A stretch of DNA of 64,000 nucleotides from Pseudomonadota bacterium (GTDB lineage: Bacteria > Desulfobacterota > Desulfovibrionia > Desulfovibrionales > Desulfovibrionaceae). Shown in pieces: positions 25,431 through 33,118 of this stretch. The stretch is taken from positions 99,309-163,308 of the forward strand of contig JAHIUD010000032.1 of NCBI GenBank assembly GCA_018817515.1, written 5' to 3'. Positions within the stretch are counted from its first letter, which is position 1. The number at the start of each line of letters is the position of its first letter. A program made the translations under genes and the position numbers. A model generated the notes under the pieces. It was not told where the DNA came from. It did not search any database and worked only from the letters and a program-made list of their open reading frames with translations.

Positions 25431-26099
25431 ATGAATATTCTTATGTTCGGACCCAACGGCAGCGGCAAAGGCACCCAGGGCACCCTGGTGAAGGCCAAGT
25501 ACAACCTGGACCACATCGAATCCGGCGCCATCTTCCGCAAGCACATCGGCGGCGGCACCGAGCTCGGCATGAAGGCCAAGGAGTACATCAACCGCGGCGA
25601 GCTGGTCCCCGACGACATCACCATCCCCATGGTCCTTGACGTGCTGAAGAACGCCAGCAGCAACGGCTGGCTCCTGGACGGCTTCCCGCGCAGCCTGGTC
25701 CAGGCCGAGAAGCTCTGGGAAGCGCTGCAGGCTGGCGGCCAGAAGCTCGATTTCGTCATCGAGATCCTGCTGCCCCGCCAGATTGCCAAGAACCGCATCA
25801 TGGGCCGCCGCCTGTGCGCAAATGACAACAACCACCCGAACAACATCTTCATCGACGCCATCAAGCCCAATGGCGATGTCTGCCGCGTGTGCGGCGGCGC
25901 ACTGACCGCCCGCGCCGACGACCAGGACGAGGGCGCCATCGATAAGCGCCACGACATCTACTACGACGACAAGACCGGCACCGTCGCCGCCGCCTACTTC
26001 TACAAGGCCCTGGCCGCCAAGGGCGCCTGCAAGTACATTGAGCTCAACGGCGAAGGCTCCATCGACTCCATCAAGAAGACCCTGCTGGACCAGCTGTAA
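25431..26099 (+). CDS. adk: Adenylate kinase, metal-binding type
   Basis: Adk interconverts ATP, AMP and ADP. The 222-residue protein has a modified P-loop, GPNGSGKGT in place of GAPGSGKGT, plus DGFPRSLVQAE and RADDQDEGAIDKR. In the LID region Cys129, His135, Cys151 and Cys154 are present. From established knowledge, the Desulfovibrio gigas enzyme binds zinc, cobalt or iron through Cys129, His135, Cys151 and Cys154; the numbering here is identical. A strong TTTGGAGG precedes the ATG, and the gene ends at a strong terminator. Confidence 0.96.
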   Translation: MNILMFGPNGSGKGTQGTLVKAKYNLDHIESGAIFRKHIGGGTELGMKAKEYINRGELVPDDITIPMVLDVLKNASSNGWLLDGFPRSLVQAEKLWEALQAGGQKLDFVIEILLPRQIAKNRIMGRRLCANDNNHPNNIFIDAIKPNGDVCRVCGGALTARADDQDEGAIDKRHDIYYDDKTGTVAAAYFYKALAAKGACKYIELNGEGSIDSIKKTLLDQL

Positions 26100-26140
26100 G
26101 CCGACGGCTTTCAGGCTGACAGCAGTCTGCGCCAACGATA

Positions 26141-26176
26141 AAGGCCCCCTTCCGCAAGGAAGGGGGCCTTCTTCTT
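26141..26176. terminator. Bidirectional intrinsic terminator between adk and secF
   Basis: AAGGCCCCCTTCC (26141-26153) pairs perfectly with GGAAGGGGGCCTT (26158-26170) around a GCAA tetraloop, followed by CTTCTT on the plus strand and by a short TTTA on the minus strand. It serves adk on the plus strand and the converging secF on the minus strand. Confidence 0.85.
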
Positions 26177-26195
26177 GGGCCAAAGCCCGGCAAAC

Positions 26196-27284
26196 TTAAG
26201 CGGTCTTGGTCCTGGTCTTGCCCTTGGCCGGCGCGGGCGCGTCAACTTCAGGAACAGCAAGGCTGCTGATGATTGGAGCAGCGACGTAGATGGAGGAATA
26301 GGTTCCCACCACGATGCCGATGAGCATGGCCAGGGCGAAGTCATGGATCACCGCGCCACCGAACAGGAACAGGCTGAACACGGCCAGGAAGGCCAGGCCG
26401 GAGGTCATGATGGTACGCGACAGGGTCTGGTTCACGCTCTTGTTGATGATCACCGGCAGGGTGTCACCGGTCTTGAGGCTGCGCGTCTCGCGGATGCGGT
26501 CGTAGACGATGATGGTGTCGTTGAGCGAGAAGCCGATGAGGGTCAACAGCGCCGCGATGATGGTCAGGTCGAACTCCTTGTTCATGATGGAGAACAATCC
26601 GACGGTTATGAGCACGTCGTGGATGAGGGCCACAATGGCCCCCAGGGCGTAGTTGAGCCGCAGGAAGAAGCACAGCCCGAGGGTGATGAGTAGTGCGCCG
26701 AACACGAGCCAGACCTGCGGGGCATGGAAGTATTGCAGGGCTGTGATGCCGCCGAACAGACCGGCGGCCATGAGCCCGGCGGCCATCCAGCGGTGCTCGA
26801 AGCGCCCGGAGATGTAGATGGCGATGATCAGAATGGCGAAGTACATGGCCTCCATGGCCTTGCCGCGCAGGTTCTCGCCGACCTTTGGCCCGACCATCTC
26901 GATGCGCTTGAAGTCGTACTTGACGCCGCCCATGCCCTCGTCCAGGGCCTTTGTCGCGGTGGTTTGGATGTTCGCGCTGGACTCGTCCATGGTCGAGGTG
27001 CGCACCAGGAACTCGTTTTCCGTGGCCTTGCCCATCTGCTGCACCACGAGCCCGGGCAGGTTCGTGCCTTCCAGCGCCTTCTTGACCTTGTCGATATCCG
27101 TGGGGGCATTGAACTTGGTCTGGAGGATGACGCCGCCCGCGAAGTCGATGCCGTAGCGGGGGCCGCCCTTCATGACCAGGGAGACGGCGCCGATGAGGAG
27201 CATCAGTGCGGAGAGCGCGAAAGCGTACTTGCGCAGCCCGATGAAGTCGATGTTCGTTTCGTGCTTGATGAAGGAAAAGCTCAT
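26196..27284 (-). CDS. secF: Protein translocase subunit SecF
   Basis: SecF works with SecD and the SecYEG channel and uses proton or sodium motive force to complete protein export. The 362-residue protein has the first membrane helix, the YGIDFAGG motif beginning the periplasmic domain, and five more membrane helices with ALIHDVLITVGLF and GFSLNDTIIVYDRIRE, which holds the conserved export-superfamily Asp. GGAGACGAC precedes the ATG, nine bases after the secD stop. Confidence 0.96.
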   Translation of the reverse strand: MSFSFIKHETNIDFIGLRKYAFALSALMLLIGAVSLVMKGGPRYGIDFAGGVILQTKFNAPTDIDKVKKALEGTNLPGLVVQQMGKATENEFLVRTSTMDESSANIQTTATKALDEGMGGVKYDFKRIEMVGPKVGENLRGKAMEAMYFAILIIAIYISGRFEHRWMAAGLMAAGLFGGITALQYFHAPQVWLVFGALLITLGLCFFLRLNYALGAIVALIHDVLITVGLFSIMNKEFDLTIIAALLTLIGFSLNDTIIVYDRIRETRSLKTGDTLPVIINKSVNQTLSRTIMTSGLAFLAVFSLFLFGGAVIHDFALAMLIGIVVGTYSSIYVAAPIISSLAVPEVDAPAPAKGKTRTKTA

Positions 27285-27293
27285 GTCGTCTCC

Positions 27294-28898
27294 TTAGATG
27301 CTCACGGGCGCGTCGGCCTTACGTTTGGACATGTACAGGTCGAACATGATGCGCGAGACGAAGATGGCCGTGAACATGCTCATGATGATGCCCAGGACCA
27401 GGGTGACGGCGAAGCCCCTTATGGGCCCGGTGCCGAACTGGTACAGGATGATGGCCACGATGACGTTGGTCGTGTTGGAGTCCAGGATGGTCAGGGTGGC
27501 CTTTCCGTAGCCCTTGTCCACGGCCTCTAGGGGTTTGACGCCCTTGCGCAGTTCCTCGCGGATGCGCTCGTAGATGAGCACGTTGGCGTCCACGGCCATG
27601 GCGATGGTCAGGATGATGCCCGCGATGCCCGGCAGGGTCAGCGTGGCGCCGAAGGCGGCAAGGCCGGCCATGGTCAGCACGATGTTCAGCAGCAACACGA
27701 AGTCGGCGAAGATGCCTGCGGTGCTGTAGTACAAGGCCATGAACACGATGATGGCGATGGCGGCGATGCCGGTGGCCATAATGCCAGCGTCGATGGATTC
27801 CTGTCCCAGGGTGGGTCCGATGGTGCGCTGCTCGAGGATGTTGACCGGCGCAGGCAGGGCTCCGGCGCGCAGCACGATGGCCAGGTCGCGGGCTTCCTCC
27901 TGGGTGAAGCTGCCAGTGATCTGGGCCTTGCCCCCCGCGATCTTGTCCTGAATGACCGGCGCGGAGTAGCATTTGCCGTCCAGCACGATGGCTAGGCGCT
28001 TCTTGAGGTTCTCCTCGGTGACGCGCTCAAAGATCTTGGCCCCGCGTGAGTTGAAGGTCATGCTCACGGCGAACTGGTTGTTGTTCTGCTCGATGGTGGC
28101 GCGGGCGTCGGTGATGTACTCGCCGGTCATCACAGCGTCCTTCTTGAGGACGATGGGAAGCTCGGCGTTTGCGCCGTTGGCGCCGCGCTGCATCATGACC
28201 GTGAGTTCGCGGCCGGGGCCGAGAAGCCCCTGCTTGATGGCGGCCGGGTCCACGGTGTCGTCGACGATCTTGAATTCCAGGTGCGCGGTTTTGCCAATGA
28301 CGGCGATGGCGCGCTCCGGGTCGGTCAGGCCGGGCAGCTGCACCTGGATGCGGTTGCCTTCCTGGCGGCGGATGTCCGGCTCGGCCACGCCGAACTGGTC
28401 AATGCGGTTGCGGATGGTCTTAACAGCCTGGTCAATGGTCAGCTTGGACAGGTACTTCTTATAGTCCTGGGTCATGGAGAGCAGGTACTTCACGCGGTCC
28501 TCGGGCAGGTTCTCCTTGCCCTCGACGCGCAGATTCGGGAACTGCTTGCTCAGAAGCTTCTCAAAGGCCTCCTGCTTGGTGGCGCCGATAAGCACGGCCT
28601 CCAGGCGGGGCCCGGGCAGCAGATTGGGCTTGAGCAGGGCCAGATCGTCCTCGCGGGCGCTGGCCTTGATGTCCTGTCCCATGCTGGACATGTTGTTCTC
28701 AATGGCTTTGTCTACGTCGACGCCAAGGGTCAGGTGGATGCCGCCCTTGAGGTCCAGGCCGAGGTTGATGGCGGTGTCAGGCAGAAATTTGCCCAGCGGG
28801 GTTTTCTTGATGCCAGGCACCGAGGGCAGGACCAGGCACAAGGCCACGGCCATCACCGTCAGTGTAAGGAGGACGCGCCAACGCAGATTCCGATTCAT
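27294..28898 (-). CDS. secD: Protein translocase subunit SecD
   Basis: This 534-residue RND-related export subunit has an N-terminal helix, the LGLDLKGGIHLTLGVD motif, a large periplasmic region (about residues 60-360) with the QLPGL motif, and six C-terminal helices with AMAVDANVLIYERIREE. The start at MNRNLRW (28898) is chosen because GGGAG sits just before it. It lies between yajC and secF, the usual order. Confidence 0.96.
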   Translation of the reverse strand: MNRNLRWRVLLTLTVMAVALCLVLPSVPGIKKTPLGKFLPDTAINLGLDLKGGIHLTLGVDVDKAIENNMSSMGQDIKASAREDDLALLKPNLLPGPRLEAVLIGATKQEAFEKLLSKQFPNLRVEGKENLPEDRVKYLLSMTQDYKKYLSKLTIDQAVKTIRNRIDQFGVAEPDIRRQEGNRIQVQLPGLTDPERAIAVIGKTAHLEFKIVDDTVDPAAIKQGLLGPGRELTVMMQRGANGANAELPIVLKKDAVMTGEYITDARATIEQNNNQFAVSMTFNSRGAKIFERVTEENLKKRLAIVLDGKCYSAPVIQDKIAGGKAQITGSFTQEEARDLAIVLRAGALPAPVNILEQRTIGPTLGQESIDAGIMATGIAAIAIIVFMALYYSTAGIFADFVLLLNIVLTMAGLAAFGATLTLPGIAGIILTIAMAVDANVLIYERIREELRKGVKPLEAVDKGYGKATLTILDSNTTNVIVAIILYQFGTGPIRGFAVTLVLGIIMSMFTAIFVSRIMFDLYMSKRKADAPVSI

Positions 28899-28951
28899 GT
28901 ACTCTCCCTTGACGATCACGCTTAACGAGGGACTTGGGGGCTAAAGACAAG

Positions 28952-28981
28952 CGCGGACCCAGGCGCTCTCCCAGGTCCGCG
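28952..28981 (-). terminator. Hairpin in the yajC-secD gap (possible attenuator)
   Basis: CGCGGACC (28952-28959) and GGTCCGCG (28974-28981) form an eight-base stem with a 14-base loop in the gap after yajC. Only a weak T-rich stretch follows on the minus strand, so it may reduce rather than stop transcription into secD. The 115-base gap shows nothing else. Confidence 0.4.
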
Positions 28982-29014
28982 TATCTGCCTTTCGGCTGAA
29001 AATCAAAGGAAAAG

Positions 29015-29359
29015 TTACTTGGCCTTCTTTTCCAGCTTCTCAAAAGCGTCGGCCTTGTCGGCCACGGTGTTGCGCAGCATTTCGATCTGGACGTTCTCGG
29101 CGATCTCCAGGACGATGGTGGTGTCCTTCATGCGCACGATGTTGCCGTAGATGCCGCCGTTGGTAACGATGCGGTCGCCGATCTTGAGGTTGCCGATCAT
29201 CTCCTTGTGCAATTTGGCCTTCTTCTGCTGGGGGCGAATGAGCAGGAAGTAGAAGATGGCGAACATGAGGATAAGCGGAACAAAGGCGCCAAGGGGATTG
29301 CCCTGCCCGGCGCCGCCGCCGGCGGCTCCGCCAAGGGCCAATGCGAGATTGTCGAACAT
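29015..29359 (-). CDS. yajC: Preprotein translocase subunit YajC
   Basis: This 114-residue protein has a glycine-rich N-terminus, one membrane helix (about residues 26-43, FVPLILMFAIFYFLLIRPQ), and the cytoplasmic domain with GDRIVTNGGIYG. YajC binds the SecDF complex. AGGAGG precedes the ATG. It heads the yajC-secD-secF unit and begins 54 bases after the last glutamate synthase gene on the same strand. Confidence 0.95.
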   Translation of the reverse strand: MFDNLALALGGAAGGGAGQGNPLGAFVPLILMFAIFYFLLIRPQQKKAKLHKEMIGNLKIGDRIVTNGGIYGNIVRMKDTTIVLEIAENVQIEMLRNTVADKADAFEKLEKKAK

Positions 29360-29413
29360 TCTGATTTCCTCCTGAGTTTGGCGGGCGCAAATGCTGCGCC
29401 GACCCCTCCCTGT

Positions 29414-30166
29414 CTACGCCGGTACGTACAAATTGCCGTACGGGCGGTGGGAGAAGGGCTTGATCTTAACGAAATCAGACGCAAGGATCGCCTTGGCGTC
29501 CAGCCCCAGCTCCTTGGCATACTCTTTGACGATGCCCTGGACCACCAGCTTGTCCGACTCATCCAGAGGCTGAGCGGTCAAGCCTGGGCCGATCTGCTCC
29601 TTGGGAACTTCGCCACGCACGTAGATGACTCCACCGTGCATGCCCGTTCCCAGGCTGCGACCAGCAATGGGTTCGGATGGCTTATCAGAAAACATTCCAA
29701 GAAGCAAAATGATTCCACCGGCCATGTATTCACCCAGGAAGTCACCGGCCTTGCCGCCGATGACGATGGTCGGAAGCTTCTCCATGTAAGCTTTCATGTG
29801 GATGCCCACGCGGTAGCCAACGTCGCCCTTGATGAAGATCTTGCCGCCGCGCATGGCGTAGCCGACAACGTCGCCCGCCAGGCCTTCGATGATGACGGTG
29901 CCGTCGTCCATGGTGTTGCCCACGCCGTCCTGGGCGTTGGCCTTCACGCGGACCTTGGGGCCGCGCATGAACGAGCACATGTCCTGTCCGGGCACGCCTT
30001 GGATCTCGAAGTTCAGGTCGCCTTCAATGGCGCCGACCAGATAGCGCTGGCTATTCACATTCGTGAGCACGATGTCCGTTGCGCCAGCGGCAACGGCCTC
30101 GCGGATCTGCTCGTTAAACTGGCGATAGTAGATGCCGCTCGCGTCCAGGGTGATTTTCTTAGCCAT
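29414..30166 (-). CDS. Glutamate synthase GXGXG-domain subunit
   Basis: This 250-residue protein corresponds to the C-terminal beta-helix domain of glutamate synthase large subunit, here as a separate polypeptide. Its core repeats (VGNTMDDGTVIIEGLAG, VGYAMRGGKIFIKG, YRVGIHMK, IVIGGKAGDFLGEYMAGG, GTGMHGGVIYVRG) form the right-handed helix seen in GltB and formylmethanofuran dehydrogenase C. In split glutamate synthases this domain has a structural role. It ends the five-gene operon and starts five bases after the amidotransferase subunit. Confidence 0.9.
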   Translation of the reverse strand: MAKKITLDASGIYYRQFNEQIREAVAAGATDIVLTNVNSQRYLVGAIEGDLNFEIQGVPGQDMCSFMRGPKVRVKANAQDGVGNTMDDGTVIIEGLAGDVVGYAMRGGKIFIKGDVGYRVGIHMKAYMEKLPTIVIGGKAGDFLGEYMAGGIILLLGMFSDKPSEPIAGRSLGTGMHGGVIYVRGEVPKEQIGPGLTAQPLDESDKLVVQGIVKEYAKELGLDAKAILASDFVKIKPFSHRPYGNLYVPA

Positions 30167-30171
30167 TGTCC

Positions 30172-31269
30172 TTAAGCCTCCAGATGCACGATGACCGGTT
30201 CGCCAGCCTTGGGCATCCACACGCGGTCCAGCTCGGGCTGCACTTCGCGGATGGAGCTCTCCTCGCTCGACATGAAGACCATGTCGTCCTTCTCGGCGAC
30301 CACAAGCGGCCGCAGCTTGATGCGGTCGTTCAGGCCGAAGAGGCCGGTGTTGTCGGCCACGAGGATGGCGAAGGGGCCGTTCAGGAGGGCCTGACCATAG
30401 ACCATGCGCAGGGCCGTGTAGGCTTCCTTCTCCTGCTTGGGCATGCGCTCGATCTCGTCCCAGAAGGGCGGAGCGAAGACCTTGCAGGCCATCTCCTTGG
30501 ACAGGCCGTGCTTGCGGATGAGCATGTCCAGCAGGTAGGCCACGACCTCGGTGTCGGTCATGAGCGTGCACAGGTAGTCATGCTCGCACAGGTAGCGGCG
30601 GTTGATGCCGTAAGAAGATATCTCGCCGTTGTGGACGATGGACCAGTCGAGCAGCGTGAAGGGGTGCGCCCCGCCCCACCAGCCCGGTGTGTTGGTCGGG
30701 AAGCGGTTGTGCCCGGTCCAGATGTAGGCCGAGTAGTCCTCCAGGCGGAAGAAGTCGGCGATCTCTTCGGGGAAGCCAACGCCCTTGAAGGCGCCCATAT
30801 TCTTGCCGCTGGAGAAGACAAACGCGCCATGCACCTTGTGGTTGATGTGCATGACCGCGCTGACCACGTAGTCCTGCTCGCCAAGGTCGCGGCCCTCTTG
30901 GGGACGGTCCTTCTTGGGGGTCAGGAAGTAGCGGGTCACGATGGGCGGGTTCTTGATGGCCAGGACCTTGCGGGTCGGAATGGGCTCCGCCAGGTGAACG
31001 GTGAAGTAGTACTTGAGCACTTCCTCAGCGCTGTCCAGGGCTGCCTGGGTGTCGCACATGAGGTGGAAGGCGTACTTGTCGGCCAGCTCCGGGTAGATGC
31101 CATAAGCCGCAAAGCCGCCGCCGAGGCCGTTGCCCCGGTCGTGCATGCAGGTCATGGCGCGGATGGGGATGTCGCCGGGAATGAGCCCGCGCGTCTTGTG
31201 GATCACTCCGAAGACGCCGCATCCGGAGATGTCCTTCTGGAAATCGTAATAACGTTCAGGTGCTTTCAT
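30172..31269 (-). CDS. Glutamate synthase class II amidotransferase subunit
   Basis: This 365-residue protein is a stand-alone glutaminase domain that would release ammonia from glutamine for the FMN subunit encoded upstream. SGCGVFGVI holds the likely nucleophile Cys17, with MHDRGNGLGGG, GHNRFPTN and SIVHNGEISSYG further on, all typical of class II amidotransferases. Class II enzymes need the Cys at the N-terminus, so residues 1-16 should be removed as a propeptide, or this variant behaves differently. It sits in the operon between the oxidoreductase and the GXGXG subunit. Confidence 0.9.
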   Translation of the reverse strand: MKAPERYYDFQKDISGCGVFGVIHKTRGLIPGDIPIRAMTCMHDRGNGLGGGFAAYGIYPELADKYAFHLMCDTQAALDSAEEVLKYYFTVHLAEPIPTRKVLAIKNPPIVTRYFLTPKKDRPQEGRDLGEQDYVVSAVMHINHKVHGAFVFSSGKNMGAFKGVGFPEEIADFFRLEDYSAYIWTGHNRFPTNTPGWWGGAHPFTLLDWSIVHNGEISSYGINRRYLCEHDYLCTLMTDTEVVAYLLDMLIRKHGLSKEMACKVFAPPFWDEIERMPKQEKEAYTALRMVYGQALLNGPFAILVADNTGLFGLNDRIKLRPLVVAEKDDMVFMSSEESSIREVQPELDRVWMPKAGEPVIVHLEA

Positions 31270-31318
31270 CTGCTATGTGCTCCCTGCGGAATATGTCGCC
31301 AGCCGCCAGGCCCAGGCC

Positions 31319-32608
31319 CTAGCGGGCGGCCTTGGCCGGGGCCGGGTTCCAGGTCTCGTCGAACAGCTTCTCGGGCCAGAGGAAGACCTCGGGACCGGCG
31401 TTGATGAGCTTGTCCTTGGCATCGGCGCCAAGGGCCATCTCGAACTTGATGAAGGCCGTGAACATGCCGGCCTTGTCGATGTCGCCCACGAGGACGTAAC
31501 CCACCAGCTTCTCGTCACGGAACACGAGCTTGCGGTAGGTTTCCTTGGCCTCGTCCAAAATGGCGACGACCTCAAAGGTCTCGTCACCTTCAGGCGGATT
31601 GACCACACCGACAGAGATGGTGGGCAGCCCGTAGAAGCTGATGGAGTTCATGGGCAGGCCGCCCTGGTAGGGCTCCTTGGCGCCGGCCATGTTGCGGCCG
31701 GAGGCATAGCCCTGGTTGTAGGCATTGGGCCAGATGGGCACGACGCGGTGCTCGCCGGAGAGCTGGTCCATGGCCTGGGCCACGTCGCCTGCGGCGTACA
31801 CGTCCTTGGCGCTGGTCATGAGTTTCTCGTCAACCATGATGCCGCGCTCGACCTTGATTCCCGCGTCCTTGGCGATGGCGCTGTGCGGCACCACGCCGAT
31901 GGCCACCACCACAACTTCCGTCTCCAGGAAGCGGCCGTCGGTCAAGAGCACGCCCTTGACTCTGCCCTTCTCGTCGCGCTGGATCTCCTTGGCGGTGACG
32001 CCGCAGTTGACCTGGATGCCTACGTTCTTCAAACGGTTGGCGGCGAGCGCACCGGCCTTCTCGTCGAAACCGGCGGAGAGGATGCGCGGTGCCAGCTCCA
32101 GGATGGTCACGGCAACGCCGCGATCATGCAGGCTCTCGGCAGCCTTGAGCCCGATGAGACCGCCGCCGATGACCACGGCGCGCTTGATCTTGGCCGAGAG
32201 TTCGATGAGCGTCTGGGCATGGGCCAGGGTGGTGAAGCTGTAAATGTCCTCGCCCTGCACGCCGGGAATGGGCGGGATGAAGGGGATGCCGCCGGTGGCG
32301 ATGAGCAGGCGGTCAAAGGCGATAGTGTCGCCCTTGTCCGTGGTCACGGCCTTTTTGGCGGTGTCGATGCCGGTCACCGTGGTGCCGAGCTTCAGCTCCA
32401 CGTTGTTCTTCGCGTAGTATTCGTCGCCGCGCAGCGCCAGCTGGTTCACGCCGATCTTGCCCGCCAGAAGGTAGGAGATGAGCGGACGGCCATAGGCGGC
32501 GGCATCTTCCGCGCCGATGACGACGATCTTCCCCTTCTGGTCGTGCCGGCGGATGCCCTCGATGGCGCCGATGGAGGCCACGCCGTTGCCGATGATCACG
32601 TAGGTCAT
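31319..32608 (-). CDS. FAD/NAD(P)-dependent oxidoreductase of the glutamate synthase operon
   Basis: This protein of about 429 residues has the two-dinucleotide-fold layout of NADH oxidase/nitrite reductase-type flavoenzymes: FAD motif VIIGNGVASIGAIEGIR, ATGGIPF, the pyridine nucleotide motif VVIGGGLIGLKAAESL, and the second FAD contact YAAGDVAQ. It likely passes electrons from a pyridine nucleotide to the ferredoxin subunit. Start 32608 follows GAGGA; the longer frame adds only a short charged leader. It is the third gene of the operon. Confidence 0.88.
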   Translation of the reverse strand: MTYVIIGNGVASIGAIEGIRRHDQKGKIVVIGAEDAAAYGRPLISYLLAGKIGVNQLALRGDEYYAKNNVELKLGTTVTGIDTAKKAVTTDKGDTIAFDRLLIATGGIPFIPPIPGVQGEDIYSFTTLAHAQTLIELSAKIKRAVVIGGGLIGLKAAESLHDRGVAVTILELAPRILSAGFDEKAGALAANRLKNVGIQVNCGVTAKEIQRDEKGRVKGVLLTDGRFLETEVVVVAIGVVPHSAIAKDAGIKVERGIMVDEKLMTSAKDVYAAGDVAQAMDQLSGEHRVVPIWPNAYNQGYASGRNMAGAKEPYQGGLPMNSISFYGLPTISVGVVNPPEGDETFEVVAILDEAKETYRKLVFRDEKLVGYVLVGDIDKAGMFTAFIKFEMALGADAKDKLINAGPEVFLWPEKLFDETWNPAPAKAAR

Positions 32609-32654
32609 AGCATCCTCATGAGCTTTGCGTTTCGTGCCGGACATAAGGCCCCTC

Positions 32655-33101
32655 CTAGCGTTCCTCTTGCTTCAGCGCCTGATTGGGGCAGGCTGCCACG
32701 CAGGCCGGGCCGCCGGGACGGTCAGCGCACAGGTCGCACTTGACGATTTTGTTCTCCAGCGGATGCCGGGCGATGGCCCCGAAGGGGCAGGCCATGAGGC
32801 AGGACCAGCAGCCCACACACTTCTCGCGGTCGTAGGTGGTGCGGCCGGTCTCGGAGTCCTTCTGCAGGGCGCCGGAGATGCAGGCGGCAACGCAGGCGGG
32901 CTCGTCGCAATGGCGGCAGGACAGGGCCACGCAGGTGGGGCCGCCCTCGTGCACACGTTTGCAGGAGCTAAGCCCCTCGCTGCCGCGCTCCACCGTGTAG
33001 GCCAGGATGAGATCCTTGCTCTTGGAGTGCGCGGTGAGGCAGGCCAGCTCACAGATGTGGCAGCCGATGCAGTAGTCCTTGTCGGGGTAGACGCGTTTCA
33101 T
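32655..33101 (-). CDS. Four-cluster ferredoxin-like subunit
   Basis: This 148-residue protein contains four cysteine groups of the HycB/DmsB type: CIGCHICELAC, CRHCDEPACVAAC, CVGCWSCLMAC and CDLC then CVAAC, suggesting four [4Fe-4S] clusters that form an electron wire. It would link the flavin oxidoreductase to the FMN subunit. The ATG at 33101 is chosen as the first before the conserved VYPDKDYC; AGGGGG lies about 12 bases upstream. There is no signal peptide, so it is cytoplasmic. Confidence 0.9.
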   Translation of the reverse strand: MKRVYPDKDYCIGCHICELACLTAHSKSKDLILAYTVERGSEGLSSCKRVHEGGPTCVALSCRHCDEPACVAACISGALQKDSETGRTTYDREKCVGCWSCLMACPFGAIARHPLENKIVKCDLCADRPGGPACVAACPNQALKQEER

Positions 33102-33118
33102 GATGTAGAGTCCCCCTT

